DNA of 19,890 nucleotides, taken from positions 1 to 19,890 of the forward strand of contig CAZNQG010000060.1 of assembly GCA_964575235.1 (NCBI GenBank), written 5' to 3'. A program made the translations under genes and the position numbers. Origin of the DNA: SM23-62 sp964575235 (lineage in GTDB: Bacteria; Bacteroidota; Bacteroidia; Bacteroidales; SM23-62). This document shows, piece after piece, positions 8,021 through 15,324 of this stretch (position 1 is its first letter; each line of letters begins with the position of its first letter). The notes under the pieces are model-generated. The model did no database searches. It worked only from the letters and a program-made list of their open reading frames with translations, and was not told where the DNA came from.

Positions 8021-9028
8021 ATGTACCGGAAAAAAAAGATACTCGATATCGAGCAGGTATATACCGTGAACGCGTTCAGGAACGGATCGGGTTATTGCAT
8101 CGGGGCCGGGTCCGAAACCACTCCGGAAGTCTACCTGTACGATCTTTCGAACGGTGATAAAAACCCGATCCCCCACCTGCCCGGAGGCACCATGAGTTTC
8201 CTGCCCGTCCCGGGGAAATCCGACCTGTTCGTCAGTATTATGGGGCATTTCCCGCCCTTCCGAGGCAGCGAGGCCGGTATTTATCTGCTGACCAGGATGG
8301 AGAACAACTGGGAATCGGGCATGGCCTATAAACTTCCGTATGCATTTCGATGTGAAACCCTGAATCAGGGCGGGAAACATTACTTGGTAGCCATTACCGT
8401 AAGCAGGCATAAGGAGGGGGAGGGGGACTGGTCACTGCCCGGCGAAGTGCACGTGATCGACCTGGAACACTGCGAGATCAGGCGCTGGAGGTCCGCTGTT
8501 GTCGAAAACAGCATCAGCAAGCTGCATGGCATCTGCCGTACCCGGGTCAACGGGTCGGATGTAATCTGCTTCTGCGGTTCGGAAGGGATATTCTACCTTT
8601 CCAGGGAGGGCGAGGATTGGAGTGTAAAGCAGATGTTCTACAAGGGGGTTAGCGAATTATCCTTCATGGATCTCGACGGTGACGGACTCGATGAACTGGT
8701 TACGATCGAACCTTTTCACGGGAACTTCCTGAATGTTTACAAGCAGGACGGTGCCAACTGGACGCCCAGGTTCCGTACCGAACTCTCTTACGGGCATGGA
8801 CTGAGTGCCGGGATATTCAAGTCCGAACCGACCATCGTTGTCGGGAACCGGAGCGGTTCCCTGGCCCTGGAGGCGTTCGTGGTAAAGGACCTTATGAGAG
8901 GGGATTTAGAACGCAGGGTCATCGAAGAGGGTGCCGGGGCAACACAGACCCGGGTATTCACTTTCGATTCGGTGGATTACATCGTGAGCGCCAACCAGAA
9001 GAAAAACGAAGTGGTGCTTTACAGCTAG
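8021..9028 (+). CDS. uncharacterised beta-propeller-like protein with an FG-GAP/VCBS-like calcium motif
   Basis: I do not recognise a named family for this 335-residue protein. It has no signal peptide or membrane helix, so it is predicted cytoplasmic unless exported otherwise. The composition suggests repeated beta strands, with recurring segments such as EVYLYDLSNG, EVHVIDLEH and GIFYLSREGEDW. One clear DLDGDGLDEL motif (217-226) resembles the Asp-rich calcium loop of FG-GAP/VCBS propeller blades. ATG 8021 follows the serine hydrolase stop by 6 bases, so the two are probably co-transcribed and translationally coupled. That suggests a shared process, though opposite sides of the membrane would separate them. 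It ends in TAG, 4 bases from the convergent upp stop. Alternatives include a lactonase-like or generic WD-type propeller. Confidence 0.75.
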   Translation: MYRKKKILDIEQVYTVNAFRNGSGYCIGAGSETTPEVYLYDLSNGDKNPIPHLPGGTMSFLPVPGKSDLFVSIMGHFPPFRGSEAGIYLLTRMENNWESGMAYKLPYAFRCETLNQGGKHYLVAITVSRHKEGEGDWSLPGEVHVIDLEHCEIRRWRSAVVENSISKLHGICRTRVNGSDVICFCGSEGIFYLSREGEDWSVKQMFYKGVSELSFMDLDGDGLDELVTIEPFHGNFLNVYKQDGANWTPRFRTELSYGHGLSAGIFKSEPTIVVGNRSGSLALEAFVVKDLMRGDLERRVIEEGAGATQTRVFTFDSVDYIVSANQKKNEVVLYS

Positions 9029-9032
9029 GGAT

Positions 9033-9674
9033 CTAACGGGTCCCGAACAGCCGGTCACCGGCATCACCGAGTCCCGGTACGATATATCCATCGTCGTTAA
9101 GGCCGTCGTCCAGCGCGGCAAGAATGATCTCGACATCCGGATGGTCGGTCTCCACGCGCTTTACCCCTTCGGGCGCTCCCACTACGCAGACCAGCTTGAT
9201 GATCCCCGCTCCGTGTTTCTTCAGCTCACCGATGGCCGCACTGGCCGATCCCCCCGTTGCAAGCATAGGATCGAGCAGCAGTACCATAGCTCCGGTCATA
9301 TCCTCCGGAAACTTGGCATAATAAGTCACCGGTTCCAGGGTTTCCTCGTTCCGGTAGAGCCCCATGTGACCTACCTTGGCCGTCGGGATCATCCCGCGGA
9401 TACCGTCCACCATGCCCAGTCCCGCCCGGAGAATGGGGACCAGCACGATCTCCTGGTCCACTTCATGGGTGTGGCAGGTTCCCACCGGGGTTTCGACCCG
9501 GACCTTTTCAAGGGGTATATCCGCGGTAATCTCATAAGCCATGAGTCCCGCGACTTCATTCAGCAGGTGCTGGAAATCCTTGGTGCAGGTCTCCCTGCGC
9601 CTGAGTTGGGTGACCTTGTGCGTGATCAGGGGATGGCTGAGGACTTTATGCATATTCAGGGCTTGGTTTAACAT
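9033..9674 (-). CDS. upp: uracil phosphoribosyltransferase
   Basis: Upp makes UMP from uracil and PRPP in the cytoplasm (pyrimidine salvage). The PRPP-binding loop reads LLLDPMLATGGSA (132-144). The C-terminal uracil-binding block is YIVPGLGDAGDRLFG (197-211). LVPILRAGLGMVDG (78-91) is the conserved early block. The 213-residue product from ATG 9674 is close to the usual ~208. A TTG at 9698 would add 8 residues, but it overlaps the candidate promoter box at 9696-9703, so it is unlikely; an ATG at 9653 (206 residues) remains possible. The gene converges with the upstream reading frame on the other strand with only 4 bases between stops. Confidence 0.96.
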   Translation of the reverse strand: MLNQALNMHKVLSHPLITHKVTQLRRRETCTKDFQHLLNEVAGLMAYEITADIPLEKVRVETPVGTCHTHEVDQEIVLVPILRAGLGMVDGIRGMIPTAKVGHMGLYRNEETLEPVTYYAKFPEDMTGAMVLLLDPMLATGGSASAAIGELKKHGAGIIKLVCVVGAPEGVKRVETDHPDVEIILAALDDGLNDDGYIVPGLGDAGDRLFGTR

Positions 9675-9695
9675 GATAAAATTATAACTTGAAAC

Positions 9696-9703
9696 CAAAA
9701 ATA
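9696..9703 (-). promoter_or_regulatory. candidate -7 promoter box for upp
   Basis: The minus strand reads TATTTTTG, an exact TAnnTTTG match, 21 bases before the upp ATG at 9674. No exact TTTG is seen at the normal -33 distance. The position is plausible for a short leader; sequence inspection only. Confidence 0.35.
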
Positions 9704-9759
9704 ACGGCCATCGCTTAAACTTTTACATTGAATCGGAGTCAAACTAATTTATAAAACCA

Positions 9760-10299
9760 ATGAAAATGAACACAAACAACAAATCCGGCCTGCGTGCCGG
9801 GCTAGCGACCGCCGTTCTGGCGGTCATTGCTTTGATGGCAGCCGCCATGATCCCTGCAAAGGCTTATGCGGCCAAGCCAGATTTCAACGGAACCTGGACC
9901 CTGAATGAAGAAAAAAGTCAGATCGGAGAGGGGCGAAACATGCCTTCCAAAACCCTGGAGGTGAAACAGGACAAGGCGAACCTGACGGTGGTGAGGACCC
10001 GTACCGGGAGGGATGGCCAGGAACGCCGGAGGGAGTCGGTTTACAGCCTGGACGGGAAGGAAACGACCGTTGAGGGGGAAAGCCGCACGACCGTGTCCAC
10101 CGCAAAATGGAGCGAAGACGGCAAGTCCCTTGTGATCCGTTCCGCCAGCAGTTTTACCCGCGAGGGCGAGACCTTTGAATTCAAGATGACCGAAACCTGG
10201 ACACTGGGAGAAGGTGGCAAAAGCCTGACCATTGTATCAGAAAGCAGCAGTTCCAGAGGCGAATTCAGCACCACCCTGGTTTACGACCTGAGCAAATAG
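9760..10299 (+). CDS. small exported beta-rich protein of unknown function (lipocalin-like)
   Basis: A 179-residue protein with a long signal peptide: positively charged start, hydrophobic core (about 12-31) and likely cleavage after AKAYA near residue 37. The mature part begins PDFNGTWTLNEEKSQIGEG, an opening I recall from short exported Bacteroidota proteins with a lipocalin- or START-like beta barrel. The rest is dense in alternating polar/hydrophobic strands (VRTRTGRDGQERRRESVYSL, TVSTAKWSEDGKSLVIRS, TTLVYDLSK), with no cysteine and no catalytic motif. No function can be assigned; binding of a small ligand is only a possibility from the fold guess. It stands alone, 85 bases from the divergent upp start. 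It ends in TAG. Confidence 0.8.
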   Translation: MKMNTNNKSGLRAGLATAVLAVIALMAAAMIPAKAYAAKPDFNGTWTLNEEKSQIGEGRNMPSKTLEVKQDKANLTVVRTRTGRDGQERRRESVYSLDGKETTVEGESRTTVSTAKWSEDGKSLVIRSASSFTREGETFEFKMTETWTLGEGGKSLTIVSESSSSRGEFSTTLVYDLSK

Positions 10300-10380
10300 G
10301 ATTCGTCCCACGGCTCTGTTTTTCGCATTCCGTCCCTACCCGGGGAAAAACTCCTGATCAAAACGGGAGAGTTGAAAACA

Positions 10381-10411
10381 TTTTTTAACTTTATCGGAAC
10401 GCGTAAGTTTT
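10381..10411 (+). promoter_or_regulatory. possible promoter of the beta-barrel/caspase operon
   Basis: TAAGTTTT (10404-10411) matches TAnnTTTG except the last base. A TTTT at 10381-10384 sits exactly 19 bases upstream where TTTG is expected. The pair lies 25 bases before the ATG at 10436. Both elements are imperfect, so this is tentative. Confidence 0.3.
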
Positions 10412-10435
10412 ATTTGGGGAGAACCCTGGATATAC

Positions 10436-11350
10436 ATGAAATCCATTAGTCCTTTCCAGGCCATAATTATAGCGGTTCTGCTATTAACCTCAGTTGATTG
10501 TTTTGCACAGAGAATTGAAAATGTTCATCCCGAAATAGAGGGCGAAAAGATCCACATATATTACGATTTAGTTGGTATTCCGGCCGGTCGGTCTGTCCTT
10601 GTAGAAATTTTTATGTCAACGGATGGCGGCAAGGCTTATGGAGAACCCTTAAAAAGTGTTACCGGAGATGTTGGAGTGGTTGTTGGTCCGGGGAGAAACC
10701 GATGTATCATATGGGATGTTTTTGAGGAGGTGGATGAACTGGTCAGTTTGAATGTAAAGTTTAAAGTTAAGGCGAACTTTCTCCAGGCTGAACAAAATGG
10801 TCAGTCATTAGGGCGTAAAATCAAACTGGATTTGAATGCAAACCTGGGATCGAAAGGTATTCTTGATTCCAGATCGTATGGGTTCAATCTGAAGGGGGCC
10901 ATTTACTTGAATCAATTAGGTTTGGGTGTGAGAGGGGATTATTACAAAACATTCCGCAAAAGCATTAATTACTCGGTTTCCGGTACGAATTATCCGGATA
11001 CCGGATATTACTGGGGATATTCTGGTGGAGCAATCATCGAATACGACTTCATCCGAAACACCAGGTATTCACTATACCCTTTTCTATATCTCGGACAAAC
11101 AAAAATTTCGTATACCTATAATCAGGAATATAAAAAGGAAAAGTATTTTAAGTACAGCATTTTTGGTTCCCTCGGACTGGGATTTGATATCCGGATTGTT
11201 AAATTTTTATACCTGGGAGCAGAGCTCGAATATCTTTTATCCCCGTGGCTGGATATTGTCCCATCCGAAAATCAGGATGAAGGGCTTGATGGTTTTTCCA
11301 TTGGTTTTGTGGTAAAATTTGTCATTAATCCGGGTTCACGGTCGCTATGA
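10436..11350 (+). CDS. exported outer-membrane beta-barrel protein with N-terminal beta-sandwich domain
   Basis: A 304-residue protein with a clear signal peptide (1-25, ending CFAQ). Residues 26-112 form a beta-sandwich-like domain, RIENVHPEIEGEKIHIYYDL through VGPGRNRCIIWDVFEE. I recall this domain at the N-terminus of other exported Bacteroidota proteins, but cannot name the family. Residues about 128-297 alternate aromatic and polar residues in strand-length pieces separated by turns (LGVRGDYYKTF, YYWGYSGGAIIEYDF, YSLYPFLYLGQTKISYTY, FKYSIFGSLGLGFDIRI) and end FSIGFVVKFVINPG, typical of an 8-stranded outer-membrane barrel. Its TGA overlaps the ATG of the caspase gene (ATGA), indicating translational coupling. 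Base composition is visibly more AT-rich than upp or lysS. Function unknown. Confidence 0.8.
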   Translation: MKSISPFQAIIIAVLLLTSVDCFAQRIENVHPEIEGEKIHIYYDLVGIPAGRSVLVEIFMSTDGGKAYGEPLKSVTGDVGVVVGPGRNRCIIWDVFEEVDELVSLNVKFKVKANFLQAEQNGQSLGRKIKLDLNANLGSKGILDSRSYGFNLKGAIYLNQLGLGVRGDYYKTFRKSINYSVSGTNYPDTGYYWGYSGGAIIEYDFIRNTRYSLYPFLYLGQTKISYTYNQEYKKEKYFKYSIFGSLGLGFDIRIVKFLYLGAELEYLLSPWLDIVPSENQDEGLDGFSIGFVVKFVINPGSRSL

Positions 11351-12534
11351 GTATTAATGCATTTAAATTCACTGTATCCTTCATGGGTTTAATGACCATA
11401 AGCCTTTCTTTGCTTTGCCAGATTGAAGGTGAAAGTGAAGCTACCACCATCATTATTAAAAAACCCGGAATTTCTAAATCAGGCAGGGATGGTTCAGTTG
11501 AAGGAAATAAGAGGGACATGATGCCTCCCGAGATAAAAATTATATCCCCCCGGGTGGACACCTCTTATACCGGTCATATTTCGACATCCAGAATCTATTT
11601 GATTGGCAGGATTACAGACGAGTCGGGTATTCAATCACTCCGGATAAACGATCAAATGATCGACGCAGATGAAAATGGTTACTTTCAGCAATCGTATGAT
11701 CTGGCAGATGGATTGAATCTCTTTAAAATTGATGCAAGCGATGTTTTTTCGAACTCCTGCAGAAAGTTGCTTTCCCTGATCAATACGCCTTCAAACGTAA
11801 CCGGCGGAACTTTTGATGAACTAAATTATGAGGGGATAAATCACGGATTAATAATAGGAATAAATAACTACAGTGATCCTGACCTGGTGGATCTGGATAA
11901 TCCAATTACCGATGCAATGTTGTTATACAGCACATTGATCGGTAATTATATGTTTGATCCTGAAAACGTCACTTTCCTTAAAAATCCAACCAGGGCCGAT
12001 ATCATCAAAAAACTTGATGAATTAAGCTATCAGTTGACAAAAGAGGATAATCTGCTCATATTTTATGCAGGACATGGATACTGGGATAAAGAAAGGGAGA
12101 CTGGATTCTGGTTGCCGGCTGATGCCGAAAAATTCTCTTCAGTTAACTGGATCAGGAACAGCACGATCCAGGATTTTGTGGATGATATTAATTCTCAGCA
12201 TACTTTATTAATCACAGATGCCTGTTTTGCCGGCTCCATATTTAAATCAAGAGCTGGATTTCTGGATGCTCCTGTTGCGGTGAACAAGTTATATTCACTG
12301 ACAAGCCGGAAAGCCATGACAAGCGGCACATTGGAGGAAGTCCCCGACAGAAGTGTTTTCCTGGAATATCTGTTGAAAAGGCTTCTCGAAAATGAAAAAA
12401 AGTATCTGTCAACCAGCGAGTTATTTAATAGCTTTCGCGAAGCTGTTCTGAATAATAGTCCCAATGTCCCTCAATACGGAGTAATTCAGGATACGGGTGA
12501 TGAGGGCGGAGATTTCATTTTTATCAAACGGTAA
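11347..12534 (+). CDS. exported caspase-like cysteine protease (peptidase C14 family) with N-terminal Ig-like domain
   Basis: A 395-residue protein. The N-terminus (about 7-24) is hydrophobic and ends SLLCQ, a signal peptide; Cys24 is not in a canonical lipobox. Residues 60-135 (PPEIKIISPRVD through LNLFKIDASD) look like a bacterial Ig-type domain. The caspase p20-like fold starts at NHGLIIGINNYSD (166-178). The catalytic His243 is in FYAGHGYW and Cys293 in LLITDACFAGS, both intact. MTSGTLEEVPD (325-335) and the C-terminal PQYGVIQDTGDEGGDFIF are usual in this family. Bacterial caspase-like enzymes of this type generally cleave after basic residues; specificity here is not known. Start ATG overlaps the stop of the beta-barrel gene by 4 bases. 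Export implies action in the periplasm or at the surface rather than in cytoplasmic abortive infection. Confidence 0.88.
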   Translation: MSINAFKFTVSFMGLMTISLSLLCQIEGESEATTIIIKKPGISKSGRDGSVEGNKRDMMPPEIKIISPRVDTSYTGHISTSRIYLIGRITDESGIQSLRINDQMIDADENGYFQQSYDLADGLNLFKIDASDVFSNSCRKLLSLINTPSNVTGGTFDELNYEGINHGLIIGINNYSDPDLVDLDNPITDAMLLYSTLIGNYMFDPENVTFLKNPTRADIIKKLDELSYQLTKEDNLLIFYAGHGYWDKERETGFWLPADAEKFSSVNWIRNSTIQDFVDDINSQHTLLITDACFAGSIFKSRAGFLDAPVAVNKLYSLTSRKAMTSGTLEEVPDRSVFLEYLLKRLLENEKKYLSTSELFNSFREAVLNNSPNVPQYGVIQDTGDEGGDFIFIKR

Positions 12535-12535
12535 T

Positions 12536-12559
12536 ACCTCCCGTTATTGAACGGCAGGT
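12536..12559. terminator. possible bidirectional terminator hairpin between convergent genes
   Basis: Ten-base arms 12536-12545 and 12550-12559 (ACCTCCCGTT and AACGGCAGGT) pair with one mismatch around a 4-base loop. The hairpin begins one base after the caspase gene's TAA and 17 bases beyond the stop of the convergent gene at 12576. No T-run follows on the plus strand, so intrinsic termination is uncertain, but position and stem strength fit a shared transcription barrier. Confidence 0.4.
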
Positions 12560-12575
12560 GCATTGCTCTGCCTCA

Positions 12576-13448
12576 TCACGAATCCGAACCCGATTTTTCC
12601 ACCAGGTTTTTGATGTCATCTATTTTTGACGCAAATCTATCCTTTAGGTTTGCATGAGCGGCCTTTGCTTGATCAGCATTATCGGGATCTCCTGCTAGAC
12701 GGGTAAACTCTTTTTCCATTTCAGGCAATATGCGTTTAACCTTGTTTCCCATTTCCTTTATACGTATCAAGTCATCCTCGCTGGGCTCCATGAACGATTC
12801 ATCGGTGAGTATTTTCAGCTCTTCATGAATATATTTAAGTTCGTCGTTCAATGTTTCTTCAAGAGCCTCGATATCCAGTTCGGCCACGGTGGGTGCTTCG
12901 TATAATCCGTATAACAATACTGTTGAATCCGGATCATCGCTGTTATATCCGACCCTTTGTTCCGATGCCTCCTCCTCATCCGAAGAATCACTCATGCTGT
13001 CCTTTAGTTTTTCCATCTCACCTTCCATATCCTTAACGGCTCCATCAAAAGCCTCCATAACTCCTCCGAAAAGTTTATTCCTCAGCTTTTCACCATAGAT
13101 CTCAAACCGGCCCATAACGGGTTCCATCATTTTATCCAAATCCGGAGTAAGGGTATCCAAGTACTCCTCCCCTCCCGGAAGGCCGGTCAGGCGCATCATT
13201 TCATTTTCTAATTCGGGGGGCATTTCCCAGTAACTGTCATCAAGGAATTTGCTTGCGTTTGCCTGAACCTCGTCTTCGGGCATGTTGTCCATATGGTCAA
13301 CGAATTCCTTTACCTCATTCAATGCGGAGGTAAAGGCTGCCTCCATGACATCAATGATGGTCTTCTTCGAGGCTTTCAGGTCATCAATGGTCTTTATTCC
13401 CTGGAGTTTGGCTACCAGACTGCCGGTTATTTCTTCTCTTGTGCTCAT
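12576..13448 (-). CDS. acidic helical protein of unknown function
   Basis: I do not recognise a family. The 290-residue product is rich in Glu, Asp and Lys, with long helical stretches and several likely coiled-coil segments (for example AFDGAVKDMEGEMEKLKDSM, IEALEETLNDELKYIHEELK, RILPEMEKEFTRLAG). An acidic linker SDSSDEEEASE near 154-164 divides two helical halves. There is no signal peptide, membrane segment or cysteine, so it is probably cytoplasmic. The ATG lies 32 bases after the lysS stop on the same strand, so read-through from lysS is possible. It ends convergent to the caspase gene. Uninterrupted reading frame with a normal start argues that it is a real gene. Confidence 0.75.
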   Translation of the reverse strand: MSTREEITGSLVAKLQGIKTIDDLKASKKTIIDVMEAAFTSALNEVKEFVDHMDNMPEDEVQANASKFLDDSYWEMPPELENEMMRLTGLPGGEEYLDTLTPDLDKMMEPVMGRFEIYGEKLRNKLFGGVMEAFDGAVKDMEGEMEKLKDSMSDSSDEEEASEQRVGYNSDDPDSTVLLYGLYEAPTVAELDIEALEETLNDELKYIHEELKILTDESFMEPSEDDLIRIKEMGNKVKRILPEMEKEFTRLAGDPDNADQAKAAHANLKDRFASKIDDIKNLVEKSGSDS

Positions 13449-13480
13449 GGTAAGAATTTAGGTTTAATTTAATACGGTAT

Positions 13481-15214
13481 TTAATTTCCCAGCCATCCGT
13501 TTACCTCCTCCAGGGTCACCGTCCCGATCTCAAGCTTATTCTTCTTCCTGTATCCCATCATTTCCTGGTGCAGTTTTCCCGGCTTTTCCACCGCCTTCAG
13601 CTTCTCAACGGTATCATACCCAAGCGCCTGCAGCGGCCCCACCCATTCAGCCGGAATGCCCAGCGCTGTGTATTCCTCCTGTTTCGAGACTGTCGGTTGC
13701 AGACTCGCCTCCTGGCGCATCTGTGGGAAAAAGATTACGTCCTGGATTGAGGGGGAATCGGTCAGGGTCATCACCAGGCGGTCGATCCCGATCCCCAATC
13801 CCGCCGTGGGAGGCATCCCGTGCTCCAGGGCGCGCAGGAAATCCTCGTCGAGCACCATGGCTTCCTCGTCGCCCCGTTTGCCCAGGCGGACCTGTTCCTC
13901 GAAGCGTTCGCGCTGGTCGATCGGATCGTTGAGCTCGGAAAATGCGTTGCAGATTTCCTTGCCGTTGACGATGGCCTCGAACCGCTCCACCAGTCCCTCC
14001 TTATCCCGGTGCTTCTTTGCCAGGGGTGACATTTCGACGGGGTAATCCATGATAAAAGTCGGCTGGATCAGCCTGCCTTCCACGGTTTCCCCGAAGATCT
14101 CATCGATGATCTTGCCCTTGCCCATGGTTTGATCGATCCCGACTCCCAGCTTGCCTGCGGTTTTGAAAAGCTCCTCCTCCTTCATCCCCGATATGTCGAC
14201 GCCCGTGAACTCCCGGATCGCATTGTACATGGTGTACCTTTTCCAGGGCCGCTTGAAATCGATTAGGTTCTTGCCTACCTGTACTTTTGTCTCCCCGTAC
14301 AGATCCACGCAAACCTTCTCGATCATTTCCTCGACCAGATCCATCATCCACAGGTAATCCTTATAGGCCACGTACAGTTCCACCTGGGTGAACTCCGGGT
14401 TGTGGTATCGGTCCATACCCTCGTTCCGGAAGTCCTTTGCGAATTCAAATACGCCCGGGAAGCCTCCGATGATCAGCCGTTTCAGGTAAAGCTCATCGGC
14501 GATCCGAAGGTAAAGTTTCTGCTCGAGCTTGTTGTGGTAGGTTGTGAAGGGCCTGGCCGCGGCACCCCCGTAGAGGGGCTGCAGCACCGGGGTTTCAACC
14601 TCCAGATAGCCCTTTTCGTTAAGGAAACGGCGGATTGAATCGATGATCCGGTCACGCTTTACAAAGGTTTCACGTACATGCGGATTAACGACCAGGTCCA
14701 CATACCGCTGGCGGTAGCGCTGTTCGGGATCGGTAAAGGCATCGTACACTTCCCCGTCCTTCTCCTTGACTACGGGCAGGGGGTGAAGGGATTTGGCCAG
14801 GACTTTCATCTCCCGTACGCGGACGGTGGTCTCCCCCACCTGGGTCTTGAAAACGAATCCCTTCACGCCGATGATGTCCCCTATGTCCAGGAGCCTTTTA
14901 AATACGGTATTGTATAGGGTCTTATCCTCCCCATGGCAGATATCGTCCCGGCGGATATAGATCTGTATGCGCCCGGATTCATCCTGGACCTCGGCAAAAG
15001 ATGCATTTCCCATGATCCGCCTGCTCATGATTCGGCCGGCAAGGCTGACATCCTGGAAGTTTCTCCCCTCCGGGTCGAACCCCTCGAGAATTTCACTCGA
15101 TCGTGCATTGACGGGATACTCCTCGGAGGGATATGGATCGATACCCAGTTGGATGAGTTCATTCAGGGAATCCCTCCGGATCTTTTCCTGTTCGGATAAT
15201 GGGGGCCGGTTCAT
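13481..15214 (-). CDS. lysS: lysyl-tRNA synthetase, class II
   Basis: LysRS charges tRNA-Lys with lysine using ATP. The 577-residue protein has an N-terminal OB-fold anticodon domain (VSLAGRIMSRRIMGNASFAE, 56-75). The class II catalytic core follows: motif 1 FLNEKGYLEVETPVL (197-211), motif 2 FRNEGMDRYHNPEFTQVE (262-279) and motif 3 GLGIGIDRLVM (472-482). Ordinary LysRS ends near FPQMR (495-499), but this one has about 77 more residues, beginning after EASLQPTVSKQEEYTALGIP and including WVGPLQALGYDTVEKLKAV. The tail resembles a helix-hairpin-helix-like fold and is, as I recall, usual in Bacteroidota LysRS. It is divergent from lipB with 110 bases between the starts. It ends in TAA. Confidence 0.98.
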   Translation of the reverse strand: MNRPPLSEQEKIRRDSLNELIQLGIDPYPSEEYPVNARSSEILEGFDPEGRNFQDVSLAGRIMSRRIMGNASFAEVQDESGRIQIYIRRDDICHGEDKTLYNTVFKRLLDIGDIIGVKGFVFKTQVGETTVRVREMKVLAKSLHPLPVVKEKDGEVYDAFTDPEQRYRQRYVDLVVNPHVRETFVKRDRIIDSIRRFLNEKGYLEVETPVLQPLYGGAAARPFTTYHNKLEQKLYLRIADELYLKRLIIGGFPGVFEFAKDFRNEGMDRYHNPEFTQVELYVAYKDYLWMMDLVEEMIEKVCVDLYGETKVQVGKNLIDFKRPWKRYTMYNAIREFTGVDISGMKEEELFKTAGKLGVGIDQTMGKGKIIDEIFGETVEGRLIQPTFIMDYPVEMSPLAKKHRDKEGLVERFEAIVNGKEICNAFSELNDPIDQRERFEEQVRLGKRGDEEAMVLDEDFLRALEHGMPPTAGLGIGIDRLVMTLTDSPSIQDVIFFPQMRQEASLQPTVSKQEEYTALGIPAEWVGPLQALGYDTVEKLKAVEKPGKLHQEMMGYRKKNKLEIGTVTLEEVNGWLGN

Positions 15215-15259
15215 ATCGGGGACATGTAAGTTTGTGCTAAGATAGTCAATTTTTTCCGC

Positions 15260-15267
15260 TACATTTG
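15260..15267 (+). promoter_or_regulatory. candidate -7 promoter box for lipB-recJ
   Basis: TACATTTG matches TAnnTTTG exactly and lies 57 bases before lipB. Another exact match, TAAGTTTG (15227-15234), lies 25 bases further upstream; its TTTG could act as a distant -33 element or the box could be an alternative start. Both are in the 110-base divergent spacer between lysS and lipB. Visual match only. Confidence 0.4.
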
Positions 15268-15324
15268 TGAGGTCAATGGCCGGTTATCATTCAGGATATC
15301 TCCCACCCGGGCTTGATCCCTTAA

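Noticed and set aside
11347..12534. Caspase as part of a cytoplasmic anti-phage defence system
   Set aside because: The product has an N-terminal signal and an Ig-like domain, and its partner is an outer-membrane barrel. No sensor, nuclease, gasdermin or reverse transcriptase gene is nearby.
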